Shown here piece after piece: positions 9,819 through 20,359 of a stretch of 64,000 bases of DNA. Source of the stretch: Pseudoruegeria sp. HB172150 (lineage in GTDB: Bacteria; Pseudomonadota; Alphaproteobacteria; Rhodobacterales; Rhodobacteraceae); the NCBI RefSeq assembly GCF_013184805.1, contig NZ_JAATNG010000007.1, forward strand, positions 222,712 to 286,711, in the 5' to 3' direction. The notes under the pieces are model-generated. The model did no database searches. It was not told the DNA's origin and saw only the letters and a program-made list of their open reading frames with translations. Both the position numbers and the translations under genes were made by a program. Each line of letters begins with the position of its first letter. Within the stretch, counting starts at the first letter, position 1.

Positions 9819-10646
9819 TCAGGCCAGGGTCTTCAGCACCGGCGCCAGCGCCTCGGCGATGCGCCGGTGCACCACCGGCCCCAGCATTTCCTCGGCCGCG
9901 GCCTGCTCGGCCTCGTGGAACACCATCTCGTCCAGCCCCTGCACCCGCTCGCCCGGATCGGCGACAACCTCGACCACCCGCGCCACGGCGCCCTTCATCT
10001 CGTCCAGCATCGCGCGATCCACGAAAAGCGGGTCGGTGGCGTCAGGATCGTGGTCCGCCTCCGCCGCCGGCGCGTGATCCGACAGGTACAGCAGCGCCAC
10101 CTTCCCCTCGATCTGCGACAGAAGCAGCCGCATCCGCGCGGTCCAGGCTTCCTTCAGCTCCCGTTCCAGCATGTTGAATTTTTCCGGCGAGATCTCCGCC
10201 AGGCGATGCAGCAGGTGCCGGGTGAAACTGAACTCGGTGAAATCCACCTCCGGATAGATCTTTTCCAGCAGCGGCGAGGCACGAAGGAACCGGTCGTTGC
10301 GCCGCGGATGCACGGCATAGAACCGGTTCGACATGTTATGCGCGCCCATCGCCTGGATCACCGTCACGCGCGCCTTGCTGCAGATATCGGTCAGCGCCTT
10401 GTCGTTGGCATAGGCGTCGATCCCCGCGTTGATGCAGCCCAGGTTCACCGAGCGGATTCCGGTCTCCACCTCGACCAGCGCCGGATAGGGCGCGACTATG
10501 AACTTTCCATAGGTCTCGGTACCGCCCAGAAAGGCAATGTATTCGCCCTCCAGCCGGCGCCGCGGCCCGCGGAACAGCTGTTTGGAGTTACCGTACCGGC
10601 ACTGGAAATAGTCCAGTTCCGTCTTTTCCAGAGTCGAGAAATTCAT
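9819..10646 (-). CDS. DUF6473 family protein
   Basis: A 275-residue protein I recognise only as a Rhodobacterales DUF6473 family member. The N-terminal part has YFQCRYGNSKQLFRGPRRRLEGEYIAFLGGTETYG and VNLGCINAGIDAY, which resemble an SGNH-hydrolase-like first block but without a clear catalytic GDS. The rest is mainly helical. The ATG at 10646 is chosen because the family begins with this block; the frame continues to 10721 with non-conserved codons. No signal peptide. Related proteins occur near polysaccharide or sulfotransferase genes, but nothing of the sort adjoins it here. Confidence 0.75.
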   Translation of the reverse strand: MNFSTLEKTELDYFQCRYGNSKQLFRGPRRRLEGEYIAFLGGTETYGKFIVAPYPALVEVETGIRSVNLGCINAGIDAYANDKALTDICSKARVTVIQAMGAHNMSNRFYAVHPRRNDRFLRASPLLEKIYPEVDFTEFSFTRHLLHRLAEISPEKFNMLERELKEAWTARMRLLLSQIEGKVALLYLSDHAPAAEADHDPDATDPLFVDRAMLDEMKGAVARVVEVVADPGERVQGLDEMVFHEAEQAAAEEMLGPVVHRRIAEALAPVLKTLA

Positions 10647-10807
10647 TCCACCCGCTCGCGTATCTGACCACCCGAAGTGCAGATTCGCACAAACACCTTG
10701 CCAAGCACCTAAACCCCGCATTTGTCGCGAATTGTCGCCACCATTCGCCCTTGCAACCGCAGCAGGGCGGGGCCTATGGTCGCGCGCGAAAACCGAAGGG
10801 GCAGCGC

Positions 10808-11683
10808 ATGGAGATCAAGAGAATCGGCGTCGTCGGCGCAGGCCAGATGGGCAACGGCATCGCCCATGTGATGGCGCTCGCGGGCTACGAGGTGCTCCTC
10901 AACGACATCAGCGAAGAAGCTTTGTCCCACGCGCTGGCGCAGGTCACCAAGAACCTCGACCGGCAGGTTTCTCGCGAAAAGATATCCGAAGAAGACAAGA
11001 AGGCCAGCCTCGCCCGCATCGGCACCACGCTGACCCTCACCGATCTCGGCAAGACCGATCTGGTGATCGAGGCCGCGACGGAACGCGAGACGGTGAAACA
11101 GGCGATCTTCGAGGATCTGGTGCCGCACCTGCAGCCGCACACGATCCTGACCTCGAACACATCCTCGATCTCGATCACCCGGCTCGCCAGCCGCACCGAC
11201 CGGCCCGAAAAGTTCATGGGCTTCCACTTCATGAACCCGGTCCCGGTGATGCAGCTCGTCGAACTGATCCGCGGCATCGCCACCGACGAACCGACCTACA
11301 AGGCCTGTCTCGCCGTCGTCGAATCCATCGGAAAGACCGCCGCCTCGGCCGAGGATTTCCCGGCCTTCATCGTCAACCGCATCCTGATCCCGATGATCAA
11401 CGAGGCGGTCTATACACTCTACGAGGGCGTCGGTTCGGTGCAGTCCATCGACCAGTCGATGCGGCTGGGCGCCAACCATCCGATGGGTCCGCTGGAACTG
11501 GCCGATTTCATCGGGCTCGACACCTGCCTCGCGATCATGAACGTGCTGCATGACGGTCTTGCCGACACCAAGTACCGGCCCTGCCCGCTGCTGGTGAAAT
11601 ATGTCGAGGCCGGCTGGCTCGGCCGCAAGACGCAGCGCGGCTTCTACGATTACCGCGGCGATACCCCCGTCCCGACCCGCTGA
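10808..11683 (+). CDS. hbd: 3-hydroxybutyryl-CoA dehydrogenase
   Basis: NAD(P)-dependent oxidation of (S)-3-hydroxybutyryl-CoA to acetoacetyl-CoA, or the reverse, in beta-oxidation and acetyl-CoA assimilation. The 291-residue protein starts with the Rossmann motif GVVGAGQMGNGIA (residues 7-19), has the conserved SNTSSISITRLA and FMGFHFMNPVPVM (with the catalytic His), and ends in the helical C-terminal domain with NRILIPMINEAVYTLYEG and ANHPMGPLELADFIGLD. It shares neighbourhood with etfBA and the B12 adenosyltransferase, a linkage frequent in this order. No clear terminator follows. Confidence 0.95.
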   Translation: MEIKRIGVVGAGQMGNGIAHVMALAGYEVLLNDISEEALSHALAQVTKNLDRQVSREKISEEDKKASLARIGTTLTLTDLGKTDLVIEAATERETVKQAIFEDLVPHLQPHTILTSNTSSISITRLASRTDRPEKFMGFHFMNPVPVMQLVELIRGIATDEPTYKACLAVVESIGKTAASAEDFPAFIVNRILIPMINEAVYTLYEGVGSVQSIDQSMRLGANHPMGPLELADFIGLDTCLAIMNVLHDGLADTKYRPCPLLVKYVEAGWLGRKTQRGFYDYRGDTPVPTR

Positions 11684-11999
11684 TCCCGCCAGGACCGATC
11701 CGCTTCGGAACCGCCGTCGCCTGAGACCAAGCGGACAGGCGCCGGTGCGGCGATCAAGAAGAGTCGCCGAGGGGCCCCGCCTGCGGGGATGCGGCTATTC
11801 TTCTTGAGTGGCGTGCCGGAGGCTGTCAGCACAGGCGAAGGTGATGGCGGAACCGAAGCGCGCATCCGCTTTGGTGAGCCAGAAGCTGAATTTCTGATCT
11901 GAACGCCGCCCAGCAGCCCGGCAGAGCCGTCGCCTTTCCGCATGCCGGAACAGGAATGCGCGGCAGCGCCCTGCTGACCTCCGCCAGAGCGTTGTCGAT
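11684..11999. other. Intergenic region with a nested inverted repeat
   Basis: This 316-base gap has no convincing gene; a 97-codon minus-strand frame lacks any recognisable domain. The main structure is a nested palindrome at 11754-11807, listed separately. The rest shows nothing else I can identify. Confidence 0.5.
11754..11807. repeat. Nested inverted repeat (54 bases)
   Basis: Outer arms TCAAGAAGAGTCGCC (11754-11768) and GCGGCTATTCTTCTTGA (11791-11807) are inverted repeats with two mismatches; between them lies an inner hairpin CCCCGC-CT-GCGGGG. There is no T tract, so it is not a standard terminator. It could be a palindromic repeat element or a cruciform-forming site. Confidence 0.6.
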
Positions 12000-12932
12000 C
12001 TAGGCCCGTTCCTTCAGCGATAGCGTGTGCTCGCGCAGCCAGGCCATGTAGGCGCGCGGGTCCTTGATCGGCTCTTCCCAGTCCTCTGGCCGGATCGGCT
12101 CGCCGATGACCGGCCGCTGTGGCTTCTTGCAGGCGGCGACGATCTCGTGCAGCAGCAATCCCTGCCGCACCGTCGCCGAAAGCTGGTTGGCGATCTGGTA
12201 CTTGCGCGAGTTCGAACCCGGGAAGTAGACCGGCAGGATCGTCGCGCCGGAACGGCGGATCATCTTCGCGGTAAAGACGTTCCAGTCTTCCTCGACAACG
12301 GGGCCGAACATGGTCTGCGAATGCGCGACGACCCCCGACGGGAACAGCGTGATCGCGCCGCCCTCGGCCAGGTGCTGCATGGCTTCTGCCCGCATCTCGA
12401 TGCCCTTGCTCTGGGCGTCCTCGTCATGCGGGAACGGCACAGATATCAGGAAGCTCGCGGCCATTTCGTCGATGCCGGTAAGGAAGGCGCGGACCAGTAC
12501 CTTGTAGTCGGTGCGGGCGCGGCTGATCAGATGCGCCATCACCATCCCGTCGACCAGCCCGTGCGGATGGTTCGCCACCACCACCAGCGGGCCGGTGGCG
12601 GGGATCCGCGCGATCTCGTCCGGCGGCGTCTGCAGCTCGATCCGCATCACGTCCAGCGCATCGCCCCAGAAATCCTCGCGGGTATGCGGACCGCGGCGCT
12701 GGAACTCGCGCAGCATGCGGATGATCGTGATCTTGCCCGTTACCCATTCGAGCGCCCGGATAGAGAACGCCTTCATCGGGCTGTCGAAAGTGTTGGCGTA
12801 GGTCAGGCGGCGGCGGTCGTAGCCCTGGGCACCCGGCGGCTTCGCCGGATCCAGCCCCCGCTTGGCTCCTCCCGCGGCCCGCTCACGCCGCGCGCGCATC
12901 AGCGCCTGCCTTTGTGGGGTTGTGTCCGACAA
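12000..12932 (-). CDS. Lysophospholipid (1-acylglycerol-3-phosphate-like) acyltransferase
   Basis: A 310-residue membrane-associated acyltransferase. The catalytic block reads NHPHGLVDG, corresponding to the NHxxxxD-type active site of PlsC-family enzymes (hemolysin/OlsA-like subgroup), and FPSGVVA fits the acceptor-binding block downstream. The N-terminal 45 residues are basic and not conserved. The likely role is acylation of a lysophospholipid or lyso-ornithine lipid at the inner membrane; no olsB partner is present, so the substrate is open. It lies 27 bases downstream of the HPr gene in the same direction and may be in the same transcript. Confidence 0.8.
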   Translation of the reverse strand: MSDTTPQRQALMRARRERAAGGAKRGLDPAKPPGAQGYDRRRLTYANTFDSPMKAFSIRALEWVTGKITIIRMLREFQRRGPHTREDFWGDALDVMRIELQTPPDEIARIPATGPLVVVANHPHGLVDGMVMAHLISRARTDYKVLVRAFLTGIDEMAASFLISVPFPHDEDAQSKGIEMRAEAMQHLAEGGAITLFPSGVVAHSQTMFGPVVEEDWNVFTAKMIRRSGATILPVYFPGSNSRKYQIANQLSATVRQGLLLHEIVAACKKPQRPVIGEPIRPEDWEEPIKDPRAYMAWLREHTLSLKERA

Positions 12933-12959
12933 GTCAAACTGTCTCCCCGGGGGTCCGGA

Positions 12960-13238
12960 TTACATCTCTTCGCCGAACCGGTCGGCAACAAGGGCTTCCA
13001 GCGCATCAGCGAGCCTTTCGGCGTCCGCCCCGCTGGTCTCGATCTCAATAGAGGTTCCTTTCGAGGCTGCCAACATCAAAAGCCCCATGATGCTGTCGCC
13101 TGACGCGCTCATCCCGTCTTTCCAGACGGTTGCGCGGGCGTCATGTTCCTCGACGACTTCCACCAGTTTTGCCGAGGCGCGGGCGTGCAGGCCCTTTTCG
13201 TTCACGATCAGCAAGGTTCGTTTCGTCGCAGCGCTCAT
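12960..13238 (-). CDS. ptsH: HPr family phosphocarrier protein
   Basis: A 92-residue HPr-like protein of the regulatory phosphotransfer chain. The active histidine is His18 in NEKGLHARASA, and the regulatory serine equivalent to Ser46 is Ser49 in GDSIMG, a target for HprK. The alphaproteobacterial chain (EI-Ntr, HPr, EIIA) senses nitrogen and carbon status rather than importing sugar. It follows the EIIA gene by 14 bases, in the conserved order hprK-rapZ-EIIA-ptsH. Confidence 0.93.
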   Translation of the reverse strand: MSAATKRTLLIVNEKGLHARASAKLVEVVEEHDARATVWKDGMSASGDSIMGLLMLAASKGTSIEIETSGADAERLADALEALVADRFGEEM

Positions 13239-13252
13239 GAAGGACAGCTATC

Positions 13253-13639
13253 TCACGCAACATCGTAGCTGTCGATATATTTCCGCCCCGCCTTCAGCGC
13301 ACCTTCGACGGCCTCGCCGATCTTCAGATGGCGGGATTTCGCCAGCTTGATCAGCATCGGCAGATTCGCACCGTACAGGATTTTCCGGTCTTGCGGTGTG
13401 CAGGCGCGCAGGGACAGGTTGCTCGGCGACCCGCCGAACATGTCGGTGACGACGACCACGCCGTCACCACTGTCGACACTGTCGGCGGCGGCGCAGATCT
13501 CGGTCTGTTTCAGGCTGCGGTCATGATCGGGCTCGATGGAGATCGCGCGGATTCCGTTCTGCCGCCCCACAACGTGTTCGACGGCACTTAGGTACTCGCG
13601 GGCAAGACCGCCATGTGCGACAATAACGATGCCGATCAC
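13253..13639 (-). CDS. PTS EIIA component, mannose type
   Basis: A 128-residue EIIA-Man domain. It begins VIGIVIVAHGGLAREYLSAV with the phosphorylated histidine at position 9, and keeps the DMFGGSPSNLSL segment of this family. The GTG start at 13639 is chosen because it lies one base after the rapZ stop and begins the conserved core; upstream codons in this frame belong to the rapZ 3' end. With no EIIB or EIIC in sight it is a regulatory acceptor in the HPr phosphorelay, not a sugar permease part. Confidence 0.92.
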   Translation of the reverse strand: MIGIVIVAHGGLAREYLSAVEHVVGRQNGIRAISIEPDHDRSLKQTEICAAADSVDSGDGVVVVTDMFGGSPSNLSLRACTPQDRKILYGANLPMLIKLAKSRHLKIGEAVEGALKAGRKYIDSYDVA

Positions 13640-13640
13640 G

Positions 13641-14555
13641 TCAAGATAACCCCGTGGAGGGCGGCGGCACGGAATGGGCGCGCCGTTCCAGTTCCCTGTG
13701 TCGTTTAGAAACCTGCCACCCCTGCTTTGCAAGGGTCTTGGCGAGCTTTTCGGTCAAAGTGACAGAGCGGTGTTGCCCCCCGGTACACCCGAACGCGATG
13801 GTCAGATGCGACTTACCCTCATCGCGATAGGCGGGAAGCAACATTTCAACCAGACCGGTAACGCGGTCGAAGTATTCCTCGAACAGCGGATCGCTCTCAA
13901 TGTATTCGGCGACCGCGGCGTCGCGCCCGTCCAGCGGTCGCAGGTCGGGCTTCCAGTGCGGGTTTCTCAGGAACCGGCAGTCGAATACGTTGTCGGCCCC
14001 TTTCGGCACGCCGCGCTTGTAGGAAAAGCTCTGCACCGAAATCGCCAGCCGCGCGTCCGGGTCCGGATCGAACCAGCGCTGCAGTTCGTCGCGCAGCTCG
14101 TGCACGGTCAGCTCCGAGGTGTCGATCAGGAAATCCGCCTGGTTGCGCACCGGCTCCAGCAGCCGCACTTCCCGCTCGATCCCGGCCATCGGGGAATCCG
14201 ATGGCGCCAGCGGGTGCCGCCGCCGCGTCTCGGAATAGCGCCGCGCCAGCACGTCGGCGCGGCAGTCCAGGAACAGAAGCTCCGCCCGCGGCCCCGGCCC
14301 GCTGCCATACTCGCGCACCAGCTCCATCAGCCCGTCGACGCTGAAATCCCGGTTCCGCACGTCAAGCCCCAGCGCCATTGGCCGGCCCACCGGCAGCCCG
14401 TCCAGCAGGCGCGGCAACAGCCGCATCGGCATGTTGTCGATGGCCTCGTAACCCAGATCCTCCAGCACGTTGATCGCGGTCGACCGCCCGGCGCCCGAAG
14501 GCCCGGTCACCAGCACCAGCCGGTGCGTCTGGGATATGCTCTGGATGTCGTTCAT
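13641..14555 (-). CDS. rapZ: RNase adapter protein RapZ
   Basis: A 304-residue nucleotide-binding adapter. The P-loop is GPSGAGRST (residues 18-26), with Arg where a Lys is usual, as is normal in alphaproteobacterial RapZ. Further hallmarks are [37 protein letters not shown], and the C-terminal [15 protein letters not shown]. In Escherichia coli RapZ directs RNase E to GlmZ; in this order its target is unproven. Its ATG overlaps the hprK stop (ATGA), and its stop is one base before the EIIA start, so the cluster is tightly coupled. Confidence 0.94.
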   Translation of the reverse strand: MNDIQSISQTHRLVLVTGPSGAGRSTAINVLEDLGYEAIDNMPMRLLPRLLDGLPVGRPMALGLDVRNRDFSVDGLMELVREYGSGPGPRAELLFLDCRADVLARRYSETRRRHPLAPSDSPMAGIEREVRLLEPVRNQADFLIDTSELTVHELRDELQRWFDPDPDARLAISVQSFSYKRGVPKGADNVFDCRFLRNPHWKPDLRPLDGRDAAVAEYIESDPLFEEYFDRVTGLVEMLLPAYRDEGKSHLTIAFGCTGGQHRSVTLTEKLAKTLAKQGWQVSKRHRELERRAHSVPPPSTGLS

Positions 14556-14965
14556 ATCGTCGCCGATCCGGCTTTCAGATATACGAATATCGCTGAGGCG
14601 AAATGAACGCTCTCCACCTTGTGAAGCAAGGGGATCGTGCATCCCAGAATCCGTGTGTGGCGTTCGGGCGGCAGTCTCTCGGCTTCCGCCACGTCCATGT
14701 CGACCACCAGCGCCACCCGCGCCGGCGCCGCCGCCTCGACCGCGAGTATGCCGACACCCCGCGCCTCGATCCGGCCACGGATCGCCGGCGGGCAGGACGC
14801 CACCGGCCAGCCCTCGACCAGAGTCAGTTCCGTCTGGTCATCCGCCACCAGCCCCGCGCCCAGCGCGATCAGCTGCAGGGCCAGCGCCGACTTACCGGAT
14901 CCGGACGCCCCCCGGATCAGCACCGCGCGGCCTTCTATCGCCACCGTGCTTGCATGGATCAGCAT
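14552..14965 (-). CDS. hprK: HPr kinase/phosphatase, short form
   Basis: A 137-residue protein consisting only of the C-terminal kinase/phosphorylase core. The P-loop is GASGSGKS (residues 19-26). The family's N-terminal domain, present in Firmicutes HprK (about 310 residues), is absent, which is usual in alphaproteobacteria. It would phosphorylate Ser49 of the neighbouring HPr. It starts 60 bases after chvG and overlaps rapZ by four bases, so a single transcript from chvI through the acyltransferase is plausible. Confidence 0.92.
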   Translation of the reverse strand: MLIHASTVAIEGRAVLIRGASGSGKSALALQLIALGAGLVADDQTELTLVEGWPVASCPPAIRGRIEARGVGILAVEAAAPARVALVVDMDVAEAERLPPERHTRILGCTIPLLHKVESVHFASAIFVYLKAGSATI

Positions 14966-15025
14966 GGCGCCGCACTCAGCCGCATCGGGTCAGGCGGCGC
15001 GGCTGTCGGCGCGCCGTGCACCGCA

Positions 15026-16756
15026 CTAGACCGGCAGGCCGACCACGAACCGCGCGCCCAGCGGGTCCGAGGTGACATCGGCATCGGTGGGCCGGATGTT
15101 CTCTGCCCAGACAACCCCGGAATGCGCCTCGACGATCTGCTTCGAGATCGCCAGGCCGAGGCCGGAGTTGTTGCCGAACTGGCCGGCGGGGCGTTCGGAA
15201 TAGAACCGGTTGAAGATCTTGGTCAGAGCCGATTCCGGGATACCGGGCCCGGTATCCTCGACCACGATCAGAACCCGGTTGTCGCGGCGCCGCACCCAGA
15301 CCCGGATCGCGTCGCCCTCGTCGCAAAACGAAATCGCGTTGGAGATCAGGTTGACGAAGACCTGCGCAAGCCGCGCTTCCAGCCCCTGGATCTCGATCGG
15401 TTCCGACGGCATGTCGGTGATGAACTCGATGCCCTTCTCGCGCGCCTCGTTGCCCAGATAGTCGGTCAGGTTGCGCAGCATCAGCAGCAGATCGAACTGC
15501 TCCTCGTCTTCCTTGACCAGCTCGCTGTCCAGCCGCGAGGCGTTGGAGATGTCGCTGACCAGCCGGTCGAGCCGCCGTACGTCGTGCTCGATCACCTCCA
15601 GCAGCCGCTCGCGCTGATCCTCGCGTTTCGCCACGCGAAGCGTCCCGATGGCGGACCGCAGCGATGCCAGCGGGTTCTTGATCTCGTGCGCCACATCCGC
15701 CGCGAACTGCTCGTTCGCATCGATACGCTCATACAGCGCGCCGACCATGCCGCGCAGGGCGGCCGAAAGCCGCCCGATCTCGTCCGGGCGTCCGCTCAGA
15801 TCCGGGATGCGGATCCGCGCCGGGCTGCGTTTCTTCGAATTCCGGTCCTTCCCGATCTCCGCCGCGGCGGCCAGGTCGGACAGCGGGTTGGCGATGGTGG
15901 ATGCCAGCACAAGGCTGAGGCCGATGGACACGAGAATTGCGATCACGAACATCTGCAGCACCTGTTCGCGTTCGGACCGCACCAGTTCGTCGATCTCGCC
16001 CGCGGCGCTGGAAATCGCGACGACACCCACCGTCTCGTCGCCCTGCTTGATCGGCGTCGCGACGGAAAAGATCGTGCCGCCGTCGCGATAGACGTCGCTT
16101 TCCACCATGGTCTCGCCGGCGACCGCACCGTCGACCAGATGCTGCAGCGTCTCCTCGATATCGACGTCAGAGATCGACGCATCCTTGCCGTTGATCAGGA
16201 CAGACAGCGCCTCCCACCCCTTGCTGAGGGAGTCGGTCAGGATGGTAGAACCGTGGTCGGTGTCCATTTCGGGCAGACCGTCGACCGCATCGCGCAACTG
16301 CCCGACCGAGCTGCCCAGCAGATCGCCATCGGCATCGAAGACATAAGCCTCGACCCCCGGCGGCAGCCGCAGGCCCTGCAATGTCGCTTCGGCGTCGAAA
16401 TCCGGCGGTCCTGCAGTGGGTCCGTCTGGCAGGCCATCCTCGAACACGTCGGCAATCAGGTGCGCTTCCGTCACCAGGCCGATCTCGCGCTGCAGAACCA
16501 GGTTGTCTCGGACCGGGTTCAGATACAGCACGCCAGCGACAAGCATCAGCATCGCCAGCAGGTTGAACGTGATGATCTTCCGCGCAAGCGGCGACCGGTT
16601 CATCGAGATGAACGATCGCCTGTTGCGGCGCTCGCGCACGTCGGCGCTCAGATCGGATTGCGGCTGAACCCAGTCCTCGCCAAGAACCAGATCGTTCAGG
16701 TCGTTATCCCGGGCCGGCGTCGAATCCTGCACGTCAAATCCCGACGTGTCGCGCAT
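15026..16756 (-). CDS. chvG: Sensor histidine kinase ChvG
   Basis: Inner-membrane sensor kinase of 576 residues for acid and envelope stress. A cytoplasmic N-terminus of about 55 residues precedes a first membrane helix (about 60-80), a periplasmic sensor domain (about 85-265) and a second helix (about 268-290), then HAMP, HisKA and HATPase domains. The phosphorylated histidine is His357 in DVAHEIKNPLASLR; N and G boxes follow as NLISNAISF and DTGPGIP. Its ATG overlaps the chvI stop (TAATG). The periplasmic inhibitor ExoR is not encoded in the window. Confidence 0.94.
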   Translation of the reverse strand: MRDTSGFDVQDSTPARDNDLNDLVLGEDWVQPQSDLSADVRERRNRRSFISMNRSPLARKIITFNLLAMLMLVAGVLYLNPVRDNLVLQREIGLVTEAHLIADVFEDGLPDGPTAGPPDFDAEATLQGLRLPPGVEAYVFDADGDLLGSSVGQLRDAVDGLPEMDTDHGSTILTDSLSKGWEALSVLINGKDASISDVDIEETLQHLVDGAVAGETMVESDVYRDGGTIFSVATPIKQGDETVGVVAISSAAGEIDELVRSEREQVLQMFVIAILVSIGLSLVLASTIANPLSDLAAAAEIGKDRNSKKRSPARIRIPDLSGRPDEIGRLSAALRGMVGALYERIDANEQFAADVAHEIKNPLASLRSAIGTLRVAKREDQRERLLEVIEHDVRRLDRLVSDISNASRLDSELVKEDEEQFDLLLMLRNLTDYLGNEAREKGIEFITDMPSEPIEIQGLEARLAQVFVNLISNAISFCDEGDAIRVWVRRRDNRVLIVVEDTGPGIPESALTKIFNRFYSERPAGQFGNNSGLGLAISKQIVEAHSGVVWAENIRPTDADVTSDPLGARFVVGLPV

Positions 16757-17457
16757 TATTCTTCGTTATAGCGGTACCCGATCCCATACAGGGTCTCGAT
16801 TGCCGAGAACTCGTTGTCGACGGTCCGCATCTTCTTGCGCAGGCGCTTGATGTGGCTGTCGATGGTCCGGTCGTCGACATAGACCTGGTCGTCATAGGCT
16901 ACGTCCATCAGCTGATCGCGCGACTTGACGAAGCCGGGCCGCTGGGCCAGCGCCTGCAGCAGCAGGAACTCGGTAACGGTCAGCGAAACGTCCTGGCCCT
17001 TCCAGGTCACCGCGTGGCGCAGCGGATCCATGGTCAGGTTGCCGCGCTGCATGACCTTGTTGGCTTCGGTATCGCCCTTCTCGCCGGTTTCGATCGCTTC
17101 CTGCCGGCGCAGCAGCGCGCGGATGCGTTCGACCAGCAGCCGCTGGCTGAATGGCTTCTTGACATAGTCGTCTGCGCCCATGCGCAGACCCAGCACCTCG
17201 TCGATCTCGTCGTCTTTCGAGGTCAGGAAGATCACCGGCATCGAAGTCTTCTGCCGGACCCTCTGCAGCAGGTCCATGCCGTCCATACGCGGCATCTTGA
17301 TATCGAAGACGGCCATGTCGGGCATTCGTTTGTTGAATGCCTCCAATGCGGCCTGTCCGTCGTTATAAGTCTCCACCTCGAAACCTTCGGCCTCGAGAGT
17401 CATGGAAACGGACGTCAGGATATTCCTGTCGTCGTCTACCAGTGCAATCCTCGACAT
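16756..17457 (-). CDS. chvI: Response regulator ChvI
   Basis: OmpR-type regulator of 233 residues. The receiver domain has ALVDDD at the N-terminus, the phospho-acceptor Asp52 in [12 protein letters not shown], and the conserved LTSKD and KKPF elements; the C-terminal winged helix has the usual QLMDVAY and [14 protein letters not shown] segments. It pairs with ChvG in an overlapping operon and is divergent from pckA, the arrangement seen in Agrobacterium and relatives, where ChvGI responds to acidity and cell-wall stress. The transcript likely continues into the HprK/RapZ block. Confidence 0.96.
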   Translation of the reverse strand: MSRIALVDDDRNILTSVSMTLEAEGFEVETYNDGQAALEAFNKRMPDMAVFDIKMPRMDGMDLLQRVRQKTSMPVIFLTSKDDEIDEVLGLRMGADDYVKKPFSQRLLVERIRALLRRQEAIETGEKGDTEANKVMQRGNLTMDPLRHAVTWKGQDVSLTVTEFLLLQALAQRPGFVKSRDQLMDVAYDDQVYVDDRTIDSHIKRLRKKMRTVDNEFSAIETLYGIGYRYNEE

Positions 17458-17816
17458 GAGAGGTTCCTCTGCTGCTCTAATCTAATTATCTGCCGTTTTC
17501 CGCATAGTCCTCAGTCAGTGGTTGCAAATCAACAAATAAGTGCGAATCAGTTGGCAGATAACCATGATCCGACCACGAAAATTCGTAATCAATTGCTAAT
17601 ATGTCTCACTCACCGGCATTGATCCGCCAACGCGACGGATGATTGCGCTAACCCGCGGATGGTTGCGCTAACTGTGCGGATGCGTCCTGTTCACTGTCAA
17701 AACAGGCATGTTATAGGCCCTTTGCGGGTCCGGTGGCGGTGCCCGGGAGTGGCGCAATTTGTGCCATCGTTGTCAGCCAATCAGACGCCGCATCACCCGG
17801 CGAGGGAGACAAGTGC
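17458..17816. other. Divergent chvI-pckA regulatory region
   Basis: This 359-base gap contains no gene. Bases 17470-17620 are AT-rich and are probably the chvI promoter region. The pckA side holds the 20-21-base repeat listed separately. No convincing terminator lies here. Confidence 0.6.
17636..17684 (+). repeat. Tandem repeat with GCGCTAAC motifs upstream of pckA
   Basis: CGGAT recurs at 17636, 17656 and 17677, so the units are 20 and 21 bases long, about two helical turns. The first two units contain TTGCGCTAAC (GCGCTAAC at 17645-17652 and 17665-17672). This looks like a pair of operator half-sites on one face of the DNA, about 150 bases upstream of pckA. Confidence 0.55.
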
Positions 17817-19415
<1,599 letters not shown>

Positions 19416-19434
19416 GGCCGATCCTGCATCAGCA

Positions 19435-19461
19435 GGTCCGGATCGCATCCTGATCCGGACC
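19435..19461 (+). terminator. Stem-loop after pckA
   Basis: Perfect 10-bp inverted repeat, GGTCCGGATC at 19435-19444 and GATCCGGACC at 19452-19461, with a 7-base loop, 20 bases past the stop. There is no T tract, so it may stabilise the 3' end or terminate weakly. Confidence 0.6.
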
Positions 19462-19521
19462 GCGCCTGGCTGTGCCATCCGCCCGAACCGGGCTCCAGGT
19501 AGTTAGAACGCTCATGCATGC

Positions 19522-20139
19522 ATGGATATGCTATCCTGCATCATGTGTCGTACGATTGTTCCGGTGTTAGCCATTGCGCTGGGTGTTCTGTCCCTTCCAG
19601 TCCAAAGCGGGGCAGAGACCATTGCGTGCACCAGTCTCGCCCTGGACATCCGGCGAACGGAAAGCCGCCCCACACAATACCAGGTATTCTGCGAAGCGAC
19701 ACCGCGGGCCTGCCTTATGCAGGGTCCGGCATCCATCGGGCTCGATCCTGACAGGCTGCAACAGGTGGCTACCGTCAATCGGGCCGTGAACAACGAAATC
19801 ATTCTGCGGCCGGACATGGAATGTTACGGCCTGGAAGAGATCTGGACCCTGCATAAGGCAGGCGGTTACGGCGACTGCGAAGACATGGCGCTCGAGAAAC
19901 GGCAGCGGCTTGTCGAAGCGGGGTTTCCATCGGCGGCCCTGACGCTGGCTATCGTGCACCATAGGGAGCAATACTTTGCTCATGCCGTGCTGTTGCTGGA
20001 ATCCGATCATGGAACTCTGGTCCTCGACAACCTGTCGGACGACATCGCCTGCTGGGACGATGCGCCCTACGAGTTCGAGCGCCGCGAACACCCTGACGGC
20101 ACCTGGATCCGCTTCGTCCGCCCGAATGTCAGACACTGA
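19522..20139 (+). CDS. Transglutaminase-like cysteine peptidase (BTLCP family)
   Basis: A secreted protein of 205 residues with an N-terminal hydrophobic signal ending near SGAE. The catalytic triad of the bacterial transglutaminase-like cysteine proteinases is visible: Cys in GGYGDCEDMALEKR, His in YFAHAVLLLES, and Asp in TLVLDNLSDDI. In other proteobacteria (LapG) such enzymes cleave surface adhesins under c-di-GMP control, but no LapD or large adhesin is in the window, so the substrate is unknown. The base composition is slightly lower in GC than the neighbours. Alternative starts exist at codons 3 and 8. Confidence 0.82.
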   Translation: MDMLSCIMCRTIVPVLAIALGVLSLPVQSGAETIACTSLALDIRRTESRPTQYQVFCEATPRACLMQGPASIGLDPDRLQQVATVNRAVNNEIILRPDMECYGLEEIWTLHKAGGYGDCEDMALEKRQRLVEAGFPSAALTLAIVHHREQYFAHAVLLLESDHGTLVLDNLSDDIACWDDAPYEFERREHPDGTWIRFVRPNVRH

Positions 20140-20359
20140 CTGAGCTCGCAAACACGGCAGGATAGGTGATGTCGGCATTGCCGCTCACAGCTCGACCTCC
20201 TGCGGCCTCATCCGGCTGCATTTGATCTGTTTGAGCAGATGCTTCCAGCACAGAGCCACGCATCGACGGGCTGCAGCGCGGCGATGGAGTTGCCGTTTGA
20301 CGAAAGCTGTTTGGCCGCTATCGGTCTGACTGTACCGATCATCGCCAACGCACTCGCCG

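Noticed and set aside
11650..11943. 97-codon minus-strand frame in the hbd-acyltransferase gap
   Set aside because: It overlaps the hbd end and the nested palindrome and has no recognisable domain or ribosome site.
14603..16771. 722-codon plus-strand frame opposite chvG and hprK
   Set aside because: It is the antisense of chvG and hprK. The amino acid composition is that of a shadow frame, and no motif is seen.
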